From assembly GCA_036676415.1 (NCBI GenBank), contig JAKFCX010000062.1, positions 1 to 64,000 of the forward strand: a DNA stretch of 64,000 bases, read 5' to 3'. The notes under the pieces were generated by a model that saw nothing but the letters and a program-made list of their open reading frames with translations, was not told where the DNA came from and did not search any database. Position numbers and translations under genes: made by a program. This document shows positions 15,317 to 23,913 of this stretch, in pieces. This stretch comes from JAEZDC01 sp036676415. Its GTDB lineage: Bacteria > Bacteroidota > Bacteroidia > Chitinophagales > Chitinophagaceae. Every line of letters starts with the position of its first letter. The first letter of the stretch is position 1.

Positions 15317-17764
15317 TTGAAAAAGTTACTCTTCCTTCTATTGATTTCTTGTTGTGTTTCCGCAACAGCACAACAAAAGACTGAAAACCTCGGTATTATC
15401 ATCGGCAGTATCATTGCATCTGATGGCAAGCCTGCATCTTTTGCATCTGTAGAAGTAAAACTTCTTAATGATTCCGCTTACATTAAAAAAACAGTATCAG
15501 ATAAAAACGGGGCTTTTGAATTCAACGATCTGCGTTTTGGATATTACCGTTTATCAGCGGTTTATGTTGGTCATGCCCCATTGATCTTAGATAGCATTCA
15601 TTTAAGAACAGAGCGATTTGATTTTAATTTAGGTGATCTCAAGTTGAATATTGCAGGAGAACTACAGGAAGTGATCGTGTATGCTGAAAAACCTTTGATA
15701 GATATGAGGGATGGAAAGATCACGTACAATGTTGGGGAAAGTGCTCTGAGTGGAGGTGCTACGACTGCTGAGATAATAAAGAGCATGCCGCTCATCAGTA
15801 ATGATCCTAATGGGAAGATATTATTGAAAGGAAAAGAGCCCAAGATACTGATCGATGATAAACCAACTGATCTGAATGCACAACAATTAGCTGATTTGTT
15901 AGAAAGCCTTCCGGGAAGCAGTATTGAAAAAATAGAACTGATGACCAACCCACCACCACAATATGCAAACGAGGCTGGTGGTGTAATCAATATTGTTACG
16001 AAGAAAGGCAAGATCGGATTGGTGGGAAGAATAAATATTAGTGGAGGTTCAAGGGGTGAAGGAAATTTGGGAGCGAATATTTCTTATCGTCAGCGTAAGC
16101 TTTCACTAAACTTCAATGCAGGTGTAGGTGTTTCTAAATTCCGTGGACAGAGCTATTCAAGAAGAGAGAATTACTATAAAGATTCTACTTCTTATTTCCA
16201 TACTGATGGAAAATACATCAACAAAAATCTTCGTCCGAATATCAGAACACAGGTTGATTATGAACTGAACAAGTATCATAGTGTAAACCTTACTTACCAG
16301 GGTAACCTGAACTTCTTTGATAACAATAGCGAAACCCGTTACACAAATCTGAACAACAACAAAAACATATACAGATTAAGTACACGTAATATTGGATCAG
16401 AAGGAACAGGATATAGTCATGGTTTAACGCTGAGTTATACTGTGAAAGGAAAAAAAGCCGGCGAAACGTTAAGAATTATTAGCAATGGAAATATTGGTAA
16501 GAATGAACAGGACAGGGATTTTTTCCAGCAGTTTTTGAACCCTGATTTTGTTCCAACAGGTGTTGATTCTACTCAGTTGCAGCTTACTAATAATAAGAGC
16601 AGGGCATATTCGGTAAGATTGAATTATGACAAGCCATTGAAATGGAAAGGAACTAATTTGTCAACTGGTATGTCTTACGTGGTGAATGATTATCATAACA
16701 TACTTAACACAAGTTTCTTCAAAAAGATTGATAGTAGTTTTGTACCGAATGATCTGTTAAGTACTGATTTTGAATTTCATCAATCAGTATTGCAGGGAAG
16801 AATTGCTTTGAGTTTTAATCTTCCGAAAGACTGGAAAATCACTGCCGGTGTTATTGCCGAACAAACTGAAATGAATTTTGAGTTTACAAAAGGCAATGGA
16901 GCCAATGTAAAGAATGATTACAGGAATATCCTTCCTCATATAAATATTCGAAAAGAGTTTAATAAAGAATGGAACACCAGTTTAGTGTATCGTGCAAATA
17001 TTCGCAGGCCGGGAATTGGTGAATTAAACCCTGCTATTGATTACGGAGATCCTTACAATGTTCGTTTTGGAAATCCTTACTTGTCGCCACAAGTTGCAAA
17101 TAATTTCGACTGGAACCTGTCAATGCATAAAGGAAAATATTATTTCAATACATCAATTGGTTACAACAGGGTAAATGATGTTTTCAACACGGTTAGAAAT
17201 CTTGTTGAAGCGGGTAAGACAGAAGTAACCTGGCAGAATATATCAGACAGGAATGAATATGAAGCCAGCATCTGGGGTGGTTACACTTTCAGTAAAAAGT
17301 TCAGGGTGAATGCAAGTACGGGGTATACTTTCAATGAATACGGGGAGAAAGAAAAGCAATTGTATAAATACAGGGATGGCGGAAGTTTTTACACCAGCTT
17401 TAATTATAACTATACTCCTACAAGTGTACTCACCTTTGAAGGTAATGCAAGGTTCAACAGCTTTGCAGATCCACAGGGAAGAAGCAGGAGTAATCTCCAC
17501 ATGAATATTGGTGTGCAGCGTAAATTCTTTAACAAGCGATTGAATGTAAGCCTGAATATTATTGATCCTTTTCGTCCACAGCAATTCACCACGTTTACTT
17601 ACGGCAGAAACTTTTTATTGGAGAGTCATAACCAAACTAGAACAAGAAACGTGAGGATAGCTGTGAGTTACCAGTTGAATAAAGTGGTTCAGAAAAAATC
17701 AGTGACGGAGAAACAAAAACAGGAAGCCATTAACAAGGTAAAGGCACAACAGAAAGTGCTGTAA
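15317..17764 (+). CDS. TonB-receptor-like outer-membrane beta-barrel protein
   Basis: The 815-aa product has a signal peptide (MKKLLFLLLISCCVSATAQ), a carboxypeptidase-regulatory-like Ig domain at about 27-110 (GSIIASDGKPASFASVEV, NGAFEFNDLRFGYYRL), a plug-like region at about 120-225 (TAEIIKSMPLI, NPPPQYANEAGGVINIVTKKG) and a barrel to the end, matching the OMP_b-brl family of TonB-dependent-receptor relatives. No TonB box is obvious. Translation appears to start at TTG: an in-frame stop lies directly before it and no ATG precedes the signal peptide. The tail is Lys/Gln-rich rather than aromatic. Substrate unknown. Confidence 0.88.
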   Translation: MKKLLFLLLISCCVSATAQQKTENLGIIIGSIIASDGKPASFASVEVKLLNDSAYIKKTVSDKNGAFEFNDLRFGYYRLSAVYVGHAPLILDSIHLRTERFDFNLGDLKLNIAGELQEVIVYAEKPLIDMRDGKITYNVGESALSGGATTAEIIKSMPLISNDPNGKILLKGKEPKILIDDKPTDLNAQQLADLLESLPGSSIEKIELMTNPPPQYANEAGGVINIVTKKGKIGLVGRINISGGSRGEGNLGANISYRQRKLSLNFNAGVGVSKFRGQSYSRRENYYKDSTSYFHTDGKYINKNLRPNIRTQVDYELNKYHSVNLTYQGNLNFFDNNSETRYTNLNNNKNIYRLSTRNIGSEGTGYSHGLTLSYTVKGKKAGETLRIISNGNIGKNEQDRDFFQQFLNPDFVPTGVDSTQLQLTNNKSRAYSVRLNYDKPLKWKGTNLSTGMSYVVNDYHNILNTSFFKKIDSSFVPNDLLSTDFEFHQSVLQGRIALSFNLPKDWKITAGVIAEQTEMNFEFTKGNGANVKNDYRNILPHINIRKEFNKEWNTSLVYRANIRRPGIGELNPAIDYGDPYNVRFGNPYLSPQVANNFDWNLSMHKGKYYFNTSIGYNRVNDVFNTVRNLVEAGKTEVTWQNISDRNEYEASIWGGYTFSKKFRVNASTGYTFNEYGEKEKQLYKYRDGGSFYTSFNYNYTPTSVLTFEGNARFNSFADPQGRSRSNLHMNIGVQRKFFNKRLNVSLNIIDPFRPQQFTTFTYGRNFLLESHNQTRTRNVRIAVSYQLNKVVQKKSVTEKQKQEAINKVKAQQKVL

Positions 17765-18247
17765 TCATTCTACTAATTTTTCTATCTCCTGTTTAAATCT
17801 TTCTTCTTTTACCTGGAACTCGAAGAACTGGCGATAACCTTTTTTGTTATTCACCATTAATGTTGCAGGAATAGAGCCACCCCAGGCTGAATCAATTGGC
17901 GGGCAGAATTTATCTGCATCGGTTTCGTCTAACCAAACCACATTAGAAGTATAGCCGGTTTTTTTTACGAATTTATGCAGTGCTTTATTTTGATAATCCT
18001 CTTTAAAATCCAGGCTCACCAAAACCATTTTTACTCCTTTTTCGTTGTACGCTGCAACAGTCTTTTCAAACCATGGTATTTCATGAATACAAGGCTTACA
18101 CCAGCTGGCCCAGAAATTTACTACAATTGGAGATGTACTGGTATCTATCATCTTCACCAACTCTTCTATCTTCACTTTTTTTATTTCTTGTGAAAATACA
18201 TTTGAAGCAGAAAGAGCAAATAATAATAGGAAGATGATCTTTTTCAT
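17765..18247 (-). CDS. Periplasmic TlpA-like thioredoxin
   Basis: The 160-aa product has a signal peptide (cleavage near VFSQ) and one thioredoxin domain with the active site W-C50-K-P-C53, plus the cis-proline region GGSIPATLMV. TlpA/ResA-like proteins reduce periplasmic disulfides, for example in cytochrome c maturation; no target is indicated here. The stop codon directly abuts the stop of the convergent receptor-like gene. The trmH gene lies nine bases upstream on the same strand, so co-transcription is likely. Confidence 0.9.
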   Translation of the reverse strand: MKKIIFLLLFALSASNVFSQEIKKVKIEELVKMIDTSTSPIVVNFWASWCKPCIHEIPWFEKTVAAYNEKGVKMVLVSLDFKEDYQNKALHKFVKKTGYTSNVVWLDETDADKFCPPIDSAWGGSIPATLMVNNKKGYRQFFEFQVKEERFKQEIEKLVE

Positions 18248-18256
18248 TTGATGTAT

Positions 18257-18856
18257 TTATTGACCTGGGTTGGACTCTTTAAAACCCCATTCAGTTTTCA
18301 GAACTTGTATCCTCTCAGATGGTAATGATGGTGTTTCAAACATTCCAGCTTCGCTTCTTTGCCTGAAAGCTTCATAAATGGTAACGGCACAGGCGACAGA
18401 AATATTCAGGCTTTGGATAATTCCTACCTGGGGAATCAAAAAGTTTCCAGTAGCAGCTTTTCTCATTTCATCACTCACACCAAATCTTTCATTGCCAAAA
18501 ACAATAGCTGTTGGCTTTGTAAGATCAAGCTCATATAAACTTACAGATTCAGCTGAAAGATGTGTTGTTAAAATATTTGAATAGTGCTGTTGAAGATGAG
18601 TAATACACATAGCGGTATCAGTAAAATGATGAATACTCAGCCATTTGGCAGCACTGGTACCGCTTTTAAAGCTCCATTTCTTTTGTCGTGCCGGTTGATT
18701 CCGTAAAATATAAACATCCTGTATACCTACTGCATCACAACTTCTCATGACAGCTGTAACATTCCTGGGATCATCAATATTTTCCATGACAACCGCAAGA
18801 CCGGATTGTCTTTTATGCAATACACGAAGCAATTTATCTGTACGTTCAGGGGTCAT
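18257..18856 (-). CDS. trmH: TrmH-like tRNA 2'-O-methyltransferase
   Basis: The 199-aa product aligns over its length with TrmH, which methylates the ribose of G18 in the tRNA D-loop. Recognisable blocks are the N-terminal TPERTDKLLRVLHKRQ, MENIDDPRNVTAVMRSCDAVG, FGNERFGVS and the SPOUT knot IPQVGIIQSLNISVACAV. The C-terminal extension of the E. coli enzyme is shorter here. The gene starts one base from the lipA stop codon, so it is probably translated with lipA. Specificity for G18 is inferred from homology. Confidence 0.88.
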   Translation of the reverse strand: MTPERTDKLLRVLHKRQSGLAVVMENIDDPRNVTAVMRSCDAVGIQDVYILRNQPARQKKWSFKSGTSAAKWLSIHHFTDTAMCITHLQQHYSNILTTHLSAESVSLYELDLTKPTAIVFGNERFGVSDEMRKAATGNFLIPQVGIIQSLNISVACAVTIYEAFRQRSEAGMFETPSLPSERIQVLKTEWGFKESNPGQ

Positions 18857-18857
18857 G

Positions 18858-19787
18858 CTAAACGATCATCATTTCTTTTTCTTCCATCCATTTTTTTCTG
18901 CCATAACCAGCAATCACATGTCTTTCGCTGTGATAAGATGAACGTACCAAAGGACCACTTTCTACATAATCAAAACCAAGATTATAACCAATCTCCCTTA
19001 ATTCTGCAAACTCATCGGGATGAACAAAACGATGAACAGGTAAATGCTTTTTTGTAGGCTGTAAGTATTGACCCAATGTAAGCACATCTAAGTTAGAGGC
19101 TCTCAGGTCTTCCATTGACTGAATGACTTCTTCTTTTGTTTCGCCAAGACCTAACATGATACCTGATTTGGTTCTCATGCCTCCTGCTTTCAGTACACGC
19201 AATACTTCTAAACTTCTGCGATATTTTGCCTGGATACGAACCTGCCGGGTAAGTCTTTCAACTGTTTCCAGGTTATGACTTACTACTTCAGGAGCAGCAT
19301 CAATCACACGCTGAATATTTTCCATTTCACCTTTGAAATCTGGAATGAGTGTTTCAAGTGTGGTATCAGGATTTAATGACTTGACGGCTTTGATTGTATT
19401 GTACCAGATAATAGAACCACCATCTTTAATTTCATCCCTGTCAACCGATGTGATAACAGCATGCTTCACTTTCATCAGGTGAATAGCTTCTGCCACTCTT
19501 TGCGGTTCATCCCAATCAACTGCTTCCGGTCTTCCTGTTGCTACAGCACAAAAACCGCAACTACGGGTACACACATTACCAAGGATCATGAATGTAGCTG
19601 TTCCTTCACCCCAACATTCTCCCATGTTTGGACAATTGCCACTTTCGCAAATGGTGTGCAATTTATGTTTATCAACCAAACCTCTCACGTGCCTGTAACT
19701 TTCACCTATTGGTAATTTTACACGAAGCCAGTTTGGTTTTTTTGGTTTATCTTCTACTATTGGATTTATGATCGTTAATTCCTGCAT
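18858..19787 (-). CDS. lipA: Lipoyl synthase
   Basis: LipA inserts two sulfur atoms into octanoyl groups on lipoyl-dependent enzymes. The 309-aa product shows both cluster motifs: the auxiliary-cluster cysteines in CESGNCPNMGEC (Cys47, 52, 58) and the radical-SAM triad in CTRSCGFC (Cys73, 77, 80). The C-terminal Ser that ligates the auxiliary cluster is in VRSSYHS. The upstream region carries dispersed repeat copy 4 and a candidate -7 box (CAACTTTG at 19805-19812, minus strand). No lipB is in the window. Confidence 0.97.
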   Translation of the reverse strand: MQELTIINPIVEDKPKKPNWLRVKLPIGESYRHVRGLVDKHKLHTICESGNCPNMGECWGEGTATFMILGNVCTRSCGFCAVATGRPEAVDWDEPQRVAEAIHLMKVKHAVITSVDRDEIKDGGSIIWYNTIKAVKSLNPDTTLETLIPDFKGEMENIQRVIDAAPEVVSHNLETVERLTRQVRIQAKYRRSLEVLRVLKAGGMRTKSGIMLGLGETKEEVIQSMEDLRASNLDVLTLGQYLQPTKKHLPVHRFVHPDEFAELREIGYNLGFDYVESGPLVRSSYHSERHVIAGYGRKKWMEEKEMMIV

Positions 19788-19800
19788 GAATAAAATTTAA

Positions 19801-19865
19801 TGTACAAAGTTGATCTTGTACAGTCGGATAATGTTCTGAAACCTGAAGAGTGCGACGCAACGAAG
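19801..19865 (-). repeat. Dispersed intergenic repeat, copy 4, with promoter-like end
   Basis: On the minus strand the core reads GTTGCGTCGCACTCTTC, then GGTTTCAGAACATTAT, and ends in CAACTTTG before lipA. The order and spacing match copy 1 upstream of the TPR gene, where the corresponding end is TAACTTTG. On the plus strand, TGTACAA (19801-19807) and TTGTACA (19816-19822) form an inverted repeat around the candidate -7 box. Upstream, AGTATT and AATACT at about 19865-19881 form a second small dyad. Confidence 0.7.
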
Positions 19866-19916
19866 TATTATTGAAATACTGACGCTGGCTCCATAAAATT
19901 TCGCAGCAAAAATAAC

Positions 19917-20720
19917 TTACTTTCTCCTACCAAACGTGAGTGCTGCATAAGCATTGAAAAAGAAGCGTTTCTCCTTATTCTGCAACATGATAGGCATTGT
20001 TTGGGAATAGAATTCGGCGTTGAGGCCTATTTCCAAAGCGGATAAAAGTTCGTTATACCGTCCGTAATCAAAACGAACCGCAGTACGAATATGAGCACCG
20101 GGAACAAACTTCATTTCGCCCCAGCCTTTGCTGAAACCGGAAGAGCCTGTGATGACACTTGGATCGAGAAAATAAACTGCAGTGGTATCATGATAACGTA
20201 TATCACGCTGTTGATTGGTAGCAGGATCTTTGATATCGAGATAATAAGGTTTTAATAGTCCTGCAGTAATTCCACCGCCGTAGATGGCAGAAACAGCAAC
20301 ACCGTTCTTATTGCCTTTATTGCCGAGCGTTACCTGTTGACCGTAACCAAGTTTAAAAAAGTAAAAATTGTTGACCTTTCCAAAGATGAAAGGATTACCG
20401 GTGAAGCCAAGTGGGCCTTCTGTCTTGGTGAGCTTTTGTTCTTTTGCATGTTTTCTTTCACCGATCTCTAACCAGTATAAATTCGCTTTGCGAAGGGTTT
20501 TCATTCTGCCTAATTCTACAAAAGCACCATAACCATCGGTGCTGAGTTTTATGCCGAATGCAGTTTGACGGGAGAAAACGATCTCACCTTCTTCTGCTCT
20601 TTTGCGTAATTCTTCAATGCGTTTTTCTCTCTCTGCCTTTTTCTGAGCTTTTGTATCTGGTTTCTGTGCTAATGCCAATAAAGGAGAAATGATAATGATC
20701 AGTAAAACAATCTTCTTCAC
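19917..20720 (-). CDS. Exported protein of unknown function
   Basis: The product (about 268 aa) has a signal peptide (KKIVLLIIIISPLLALAQ), then a charged Lys/Glu helix (KAQKKAEREKRIEELRKRAEEG), then alternating polar and aromatic strands suggesting an outer-membrane barrel. I do not recognise a named family. I chose a GTG start at 20720 because it places the signal peptide directly at the N-terminus. Earlier ATG choices would add a non-signal leader overlapping the divergent OsmC gene. Repeat copy 4 lies downstream, between it and lipA. Confidence 0.75.
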   Translation of the reverse strand: MKKIVLLIIIISPLLALAQKPDTKAQKKAEREKRIEELRKRAEEGEIVFSRQTAFGIKLSTDGYGAFVELGRMKTLRKANLYWLEIGERKHAKEQKLTKTEGPLGFTGNPFIFGKVNNFYFFKLGYGQQVTLGNKGNKNGVAVSAIYGGGITAGLLKPYYLDIKDPATNQQRDIRYHDTTAVYFLDPSVITGSSGFSKGWGEMKFVPGAHIRTAVRFDYGRYNELLSALEIGLNAEFYSQTMPIMLQNKEKRFFFNAYAALTFGRRK

Positions 20721-20764
20721 CTGGTTAAATTTGTTGCTCGTAAATTTAGGCAAAAATACAATCA

Positions 20765-21172
20765 ATGACTTGTGAAGTAATATATAAAGGTGAACTGAGA
20801 ACAGAAATGAAGCATGTTCAAAGTGGAACGGTGATAGAAACCGATGCACCAACGGATAATATGGGTAAGGGTGAACGGTTCTCACCCACTGACCTGATGG
20901 CTTCTTCTCTTGGAAGTTGTATGATAACTACAATGGCAATTCGAGCTGCTGATATGAAGCTGAATTTTGATGGAACAAGAATAGAAGTGCTGAAGATAAT
21001 GAGTACGGATGCTCCGAGAAGGATCGTTGGAATTAATGCTGACCTTTATTTTACAAAAGACTTTACTGCAACTGATGATCAAAAGGAACAGTTAGTGCGA
21101 ATAGCAAGAAGTTGTCCGGTTGAGAAAAGCTTGCATCCGGATATTAAGGTTGAGGTTAATTTCCACTGGTAG
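20765..21172 (+). CDS. OsmC-family protein
   Basis: The 135-aa cytoplasmic product belongs to the OsmC/Ohr superfamily, small homodimers that reduce organic hydroperoxides or act on related thiol substrates. The two conserved cysteines are present in LGSCMITT (about residue 52) and SCPVEKSL (about residue 114). It fits the YhfA-like OsmC subgroup better than Ohr, so the peroxide substrate is not assured. It is divergent from the exported unknown protein and followed 11 bases later by a small membrane-protein gene. Confidence 0.9.
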   Translation: MTCEVIYKGELRTEMKHVQSGTVIETDAPTDNMGKGERFSPTDLMASSLGSCMITTMAIRAADMKLNFDGTRIEVLKIMSTDAPRRIVGINADLYFTKDFTATDDQKEQLVRIARSCPVEKSLHPDIKVEVNFHW

Positions 21173-21183
21173 AATAAACACAA

Positions 21184-21414
21184 ATGAAAAAATTGAAGAT
21201 GTTATTGGCAGTTCTGTCGATGCTGACAGGATTATTTATGACATGCATCACCGTAGCTGCTTCAAATGGACGATTCAGGTTCAATCCTTCAGTTCTTGAA
21301 GATTGGCTTTGGTATGGCACAATCCTGATCCTGATTTTTGTTCCGATACGATGGTTTGTAAAACGTTATAAAGAAAAGAATATCAATCAGACAACCTCAC
21401 CTTCCAGGTCATAA
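21184..21414 (+). CDS. Small two-helix membrane protein
   Basis: A 76-aa product with two hydrophobic segments (about residues 5-25 and 42-59) and a basic C-terminal end (KRYKEKN). No family is recognised. It follows the OsmC gene by 11 bases and its 3' end overlaps the convergent rimO gene by 28 bases. Confidence 0.65.
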   Translation: MKKLKMLLAVLSMLTGLFMTCITVAASNGRFRFNPSVLEDWLWYGTILILIFVPIRWFVKRYKEKNINQTTSPSRS

Positions 21415-22694
21415 TCGTAGGCCTTCGTGATCTTAACGTTTACAAAATCGCCGATTGTGAGTTTTTTATCGGCTGAGATCACTACTTCGTTATCTACTTC
21501 CACAGAATCGAATTCAGTTCTTCCAAGATAACGACCTGCTTCTTTTTTATCTATGATCACTTTATAGGTGTGGCCTATCTTTTCCTGGTTCTTTTCGTAA
21601 CTGATCTCCTGCTGTACCTCCATTATTTCCTGTGCCCTTCTCTCCTTTTCTGCTGCGGGAATATTATCAGTCATTTCGTAAGCCGGTGTATTTTCTTCAT
21701 GAGAATAAGAGAAAATACCTACCCTGTCAAAACGCTGGGCTTGTAAAAACATCTTTAATTCTTCCACATCATCCAAAGTTTCACCAGGATAGCCGGAAAT
21801 AAGTGTTGTTCTTAAACAAATGCCAGGGACTTTTTCCCTCACAGCGACGATCAGTTCTTCCATCTCACTTCTTGTAATTTGCCTTCTCATTGCCTGCAGC
21901 ATATTATCGCTGGCATGTTGCAAAGGCATATCAAGGTAGTTACAGATGTTTGGACGATCTCTCATCACATCTAAAACTTCTAAAGGAAATTTGTGTGGAT
22001 AGGCATAATGCAAACGAATCCATTCGAGGCCTTTTACATCGGCCAGTCGATTCATCAGGTCACCCAAAGCTCTTTTCTTATAAATATCAAGACCATAATA
22101 AGTAAGTTCCTGTGCAATCACCATCACTTCCTTCACACCTTTTTTTACCAGGCTTTCTGCTTCGGTAACCAGGTCTTCCATGGTACGGCTTACGTGTTTT
22201 CCCCTCATTAAAGGAATGGCACAAAAACCACAGGTACGATTACAACCTTCCGATATTTTCAGATAAGCATAGTGCTTTGGGGTGGAAAGCATTCTTTCGC
22301 CTAACAATTCAGCTTTATAATCCGCATCAAACTGTTTAAGGATAAGAGGAAGTTCCAATGTTCCAAACCATGCATCTACTTCCGGAATTTCAGATTCAAG
22401 ATCACCACGATAACGTTCACTTAAACACCCAGTGACGTATACTTTATCGAGCTTGCCTCTTTTCTTGAGTGATATTTGATCGAGGATGGTATTGATGCTT
22501 TCTTCTTTGGCTTTATCAATAAATCCACAGGTATTCACCACAACAATGTTATGATCCAGTTTTCCGCTTTCATGCACCACATCAATCTGGTTGGCTGATA
22601 ACTGTCCACTGAGCACTTCACTATCCACCAGGTTTTTACTGCAACCAAGGGTGATGATGTTTACTTTATCTTTTTTGAGGGTCCTGACTTTCAT
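21387..22694 (-). CDS. rimO: Ribosomal protein S12 methylthiotransferase RimO
   Basis: RimO adds a methylthio group to a conserved Asp of ribosomal protein S12. The 435-aa product has the N-terminal cysteine motif TLGCSKNLVDSE, the radical-SAM triad in CNRTCGFC and a C-terminal TRAM domain, like MiaB, which is also encoded in this window. The start at 22694 gives MKVRTLKKDKVNIITLGC, matching homologues; a TACCTTTG promoter box lies just upstream. In other Bacteroidota rimO is often next to ftsY; here two outer-membrane genes on the opposite strand separate them. Confidence 0.96.
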   Translation of the reverse strand: MKVRTLKKDKVNIITLGCSKNLVDSEVLSGQLSANQIDVVHESGKLDHNIVVVNTCGFIDKAKEESINTILDQISLKKRGKLDKVYVTGCLSERYRGDLESEIPEVDAWFGTLELPLILKQFDADYKAELLGERMLSTPKHYAYLKISEGCNRTCGFCAIPLMRGKHVSRTMEDLVTEAESLVKKGVKEVMVIAQELTYYGLDIYKKRALGDLMNRLADVKGLEWIRLHYAYPHKFPLEVLDVMRDRPNICNYLDMPLQHASDNMLQAMRRQITRSEMEELIVAVREKVPGICLRTTLISGYPGETLDDVEELKMFLQAQRFDRVGIFSYSHEENTPAYEMTDNIPAAEKERRAQEIMEVQQEISYEKNQEKIGHTYKVIIDKKEAGRYLGRTEFDSVEVDNEVVISADKKLTIGDFVNVKITKAYDYDLEGEVV

Positions 22695-22703
22695 AAGAGG
22701 CGG

Positions 22704-22711
22704 CAAAGGTA
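22704..22711 (-). promoter_or_regulatory. -7 promoter element (TACCTTTG) of rimO
   Basis: This exact TAnnTTTG match on the minus strand gives a leader shorter than 10 bases before the ATG at 22694. Repeat copy 5 lies about 65 bases upstream in the same orientation. Confidence 0.6.
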
Positions 22712-22755
22712 AGAGAACACATTCTAACGGAGCGTTAAGTTGCAATGAAAAGGGA

Positions 22756-22780
22756 ACGTACAAGTGAGTGACACAACAAT
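22756..22780 (-). repeat. Dispersed intergenic repeat, copy 5
   Basis: On the minus strand this reads TTGTTGTGTCACTCACTTG and continues TACGTTC. It lies between divergent rimO and the first small outer-membrane gene and is oriented toward rimO. Confidence 0.75.
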
Positions 22781-22880
22781 TGATGCCATGAAACCTTAGG
22801 CTTGCCAATTCTTTAACAACTAATTGATACAAAGCGGGTCAAAACTTGCGTTTGAAATTATCACCTTCAAATGTTAGCTC

Positions 22881-23333
22881 ATGAAAATCCTGCTTGCGCT
22901 TGCTGCATTTTTATTAGCACTTGCTGCTACTGCACAGCCTTATAATAAAGCTATTGGTGTAAAATTCCCTGTTGGAACAGGCCTGACCTATAAAAAATTC
23001 ATACAACAGAAATCTGCTTTAGAGTTCCAGGCTTTGTATGCAAAAGAGAACTTTCGGCTTGCCGGACTATATGAATTTCATTTTCCATTTACGAAAGCAG
23101 AAGGGTTGCAATGGTATGTTGGCCCTGGAGTTCATCTGGGATTTTATAAATCCGAATTCCAGAAAAGCTACAGTAGCAAGATGGATCTTGGGATTGATGG
23201 AGTGATTGGGCTGGATTATAAGTTCAATGGATTGCCCATTAACCTGAGCCTTGACTGGCAACCTTCTCTGAGCTTTACAGGTTCTGCAGGAAATTCAGCC
23301 TATGGCGGTGTAGCCATACGTTATACGCTATAA
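22881..23333 (+). CDS. Small outer-membrane beta-barrel protein, paralogue 1
   Basis: The 150-aa product has a signal peptide (cleavage near ATAQ) and about eight predicted amphipathic strands ending GGVAIRYTL, the layout of small eight-strand barrels. Conserved features shared with the next gene are GLYEFH, GLQWYVGPGVHLGF, GIDGVIGLDYKFNGLPINLSLDWQP and the C-terminal strand. No named family is certain. It starts a tandem pair on the plus strand between rimO and ftsY. Confidence 0.8.
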   Translation: MKILLALAAFLLALAATAQPYNKAIGVKFPVGTGLTYKKFIQQKSALEFQALYAKENFRLAGLYEFHFPFTKAEGLQWYVGPGVHLGFYKSEFQKSYSSKMDLGIDGVIGLDYKFNGLPINLSLDWQPSLSFTGSAGNSAYGGVAIRYTL

Positions 23334-23354
23334 ATGAGCACAATAGGAAATAAA

Positions 23355-23370
23355 TTGGCACGATTTTGAT
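23355..23370 (+). promoter_or_regulatory. Possible sigma-54 promoter upstream of paralogue 2
   Basis: TTGGCACG followed by ATTTTGAT resembles the -24 element TTGGCACG with a weak -12 element (GA or AT where GC is expected). The -24 half is a full match. The sequence is 30 bases before the ATG at 23400. A sigma-54 activator gene is present in this window, but no link is shown. Treat as a candidate only. Confidence 0.3.
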
Positions 23371-23401
23371 AAGTAATTTCAACTTATAAATAATTACTTA
23401 T
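23369..23401. repeat. Perfect 10-bp inverted repeat reaching into a start codon
   Basis: Arms ATAAGTAATT (23369-23378) and AATTACTTAT (23392-23401) are perfect complements separated by 13 bases. The right arm includes the first two bases of the ATG at 23400, so if transcribed it could fold over the start of translation; it could equally be a DNA operator. Confidence 0.55.
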
Positions 23402-23882
23402 GACGAGAAAGATCCTGTTCTTTGTATTGCTGACAACCATTACCAGTTTAAGCGTTTTTAGCCAGAATACTGGTCATAGTTACAAAACCGCTTTGGGCGC
23501 TAAGTTTTACCCAGGAGCCATTACCATTAAACATTTTACTCAAACCAATCGTGCCCTGGAAGGTCTTGGATATTTCTGGGAAGATGGATTTAGAATTACA
23601 GGTTTATACGAAATACATGGAGACATTAATGGTGCTCCAGGCCTGAAGTGGTATGTAGGACCAGGTGCTCATATCCAGTTCTGGAATGAGAAATGGAGAG
23701 ACAGATATCCCGGAAGAGATAGAGGTGTAGCCATTGGTGTTGATGGAGTTCTGGGACTTGATTATAAAATCGGTGGAGCACCTATTAACCTCAGTTTGGA
23801 CTGGCAGCCTTCTTTCAATTTTGTTGGTCACACGTATTTTGAAGGTGGATGGGGTGGCTTTGCAGTTAGATTTACTTTCTAA
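23400..23882 (+). CDS. Small outer-membrane beta-barrel protein, paralogue 2
   Basis: The 160-aa product has a signal peptide (cleavage near SVFSQ) and the same strand pattern as the preceding gene: GLYEIHGD, GLKWYVGPGAHIQF, GVDGVLGLDYKIGGAPINLS and a final GGFAVRFTF. The two share clear sequence identity in their second halves and arose by duplication. It ends with Phe, as expected for Bam-dependent barrels. Its start codon is partly inside a perfect inverted repeat, which the first paralogue lacks, so the pair may be controlled differently. A terminator follows at 23914-23949. Confidence 0.8.
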   Translation: MTRKILFFVLLTTITSLSVFSQNTGHSYKTALGAKFYPGAITIKHFTQTNRALEGLGYFWEDGFRITGLYEIHGDINGAPGLKWYVGPGAHIQFWNEKWRDRYPGRDRGVAIGVDGVLGLDYKIGGAPINLSLDWQPSFNFVGHTYFEGGWGGFAVRFTF

Positions 23883-23913
23883 ATTATTATTTGGCCGGAG
23901 TCGTAAAAATTCC

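Noticed and set aside
15598..16011. 137-codon open frame antisense to the receptor-like gene
   Set aside because: It lies opposite the conserved plug region and has no family features.
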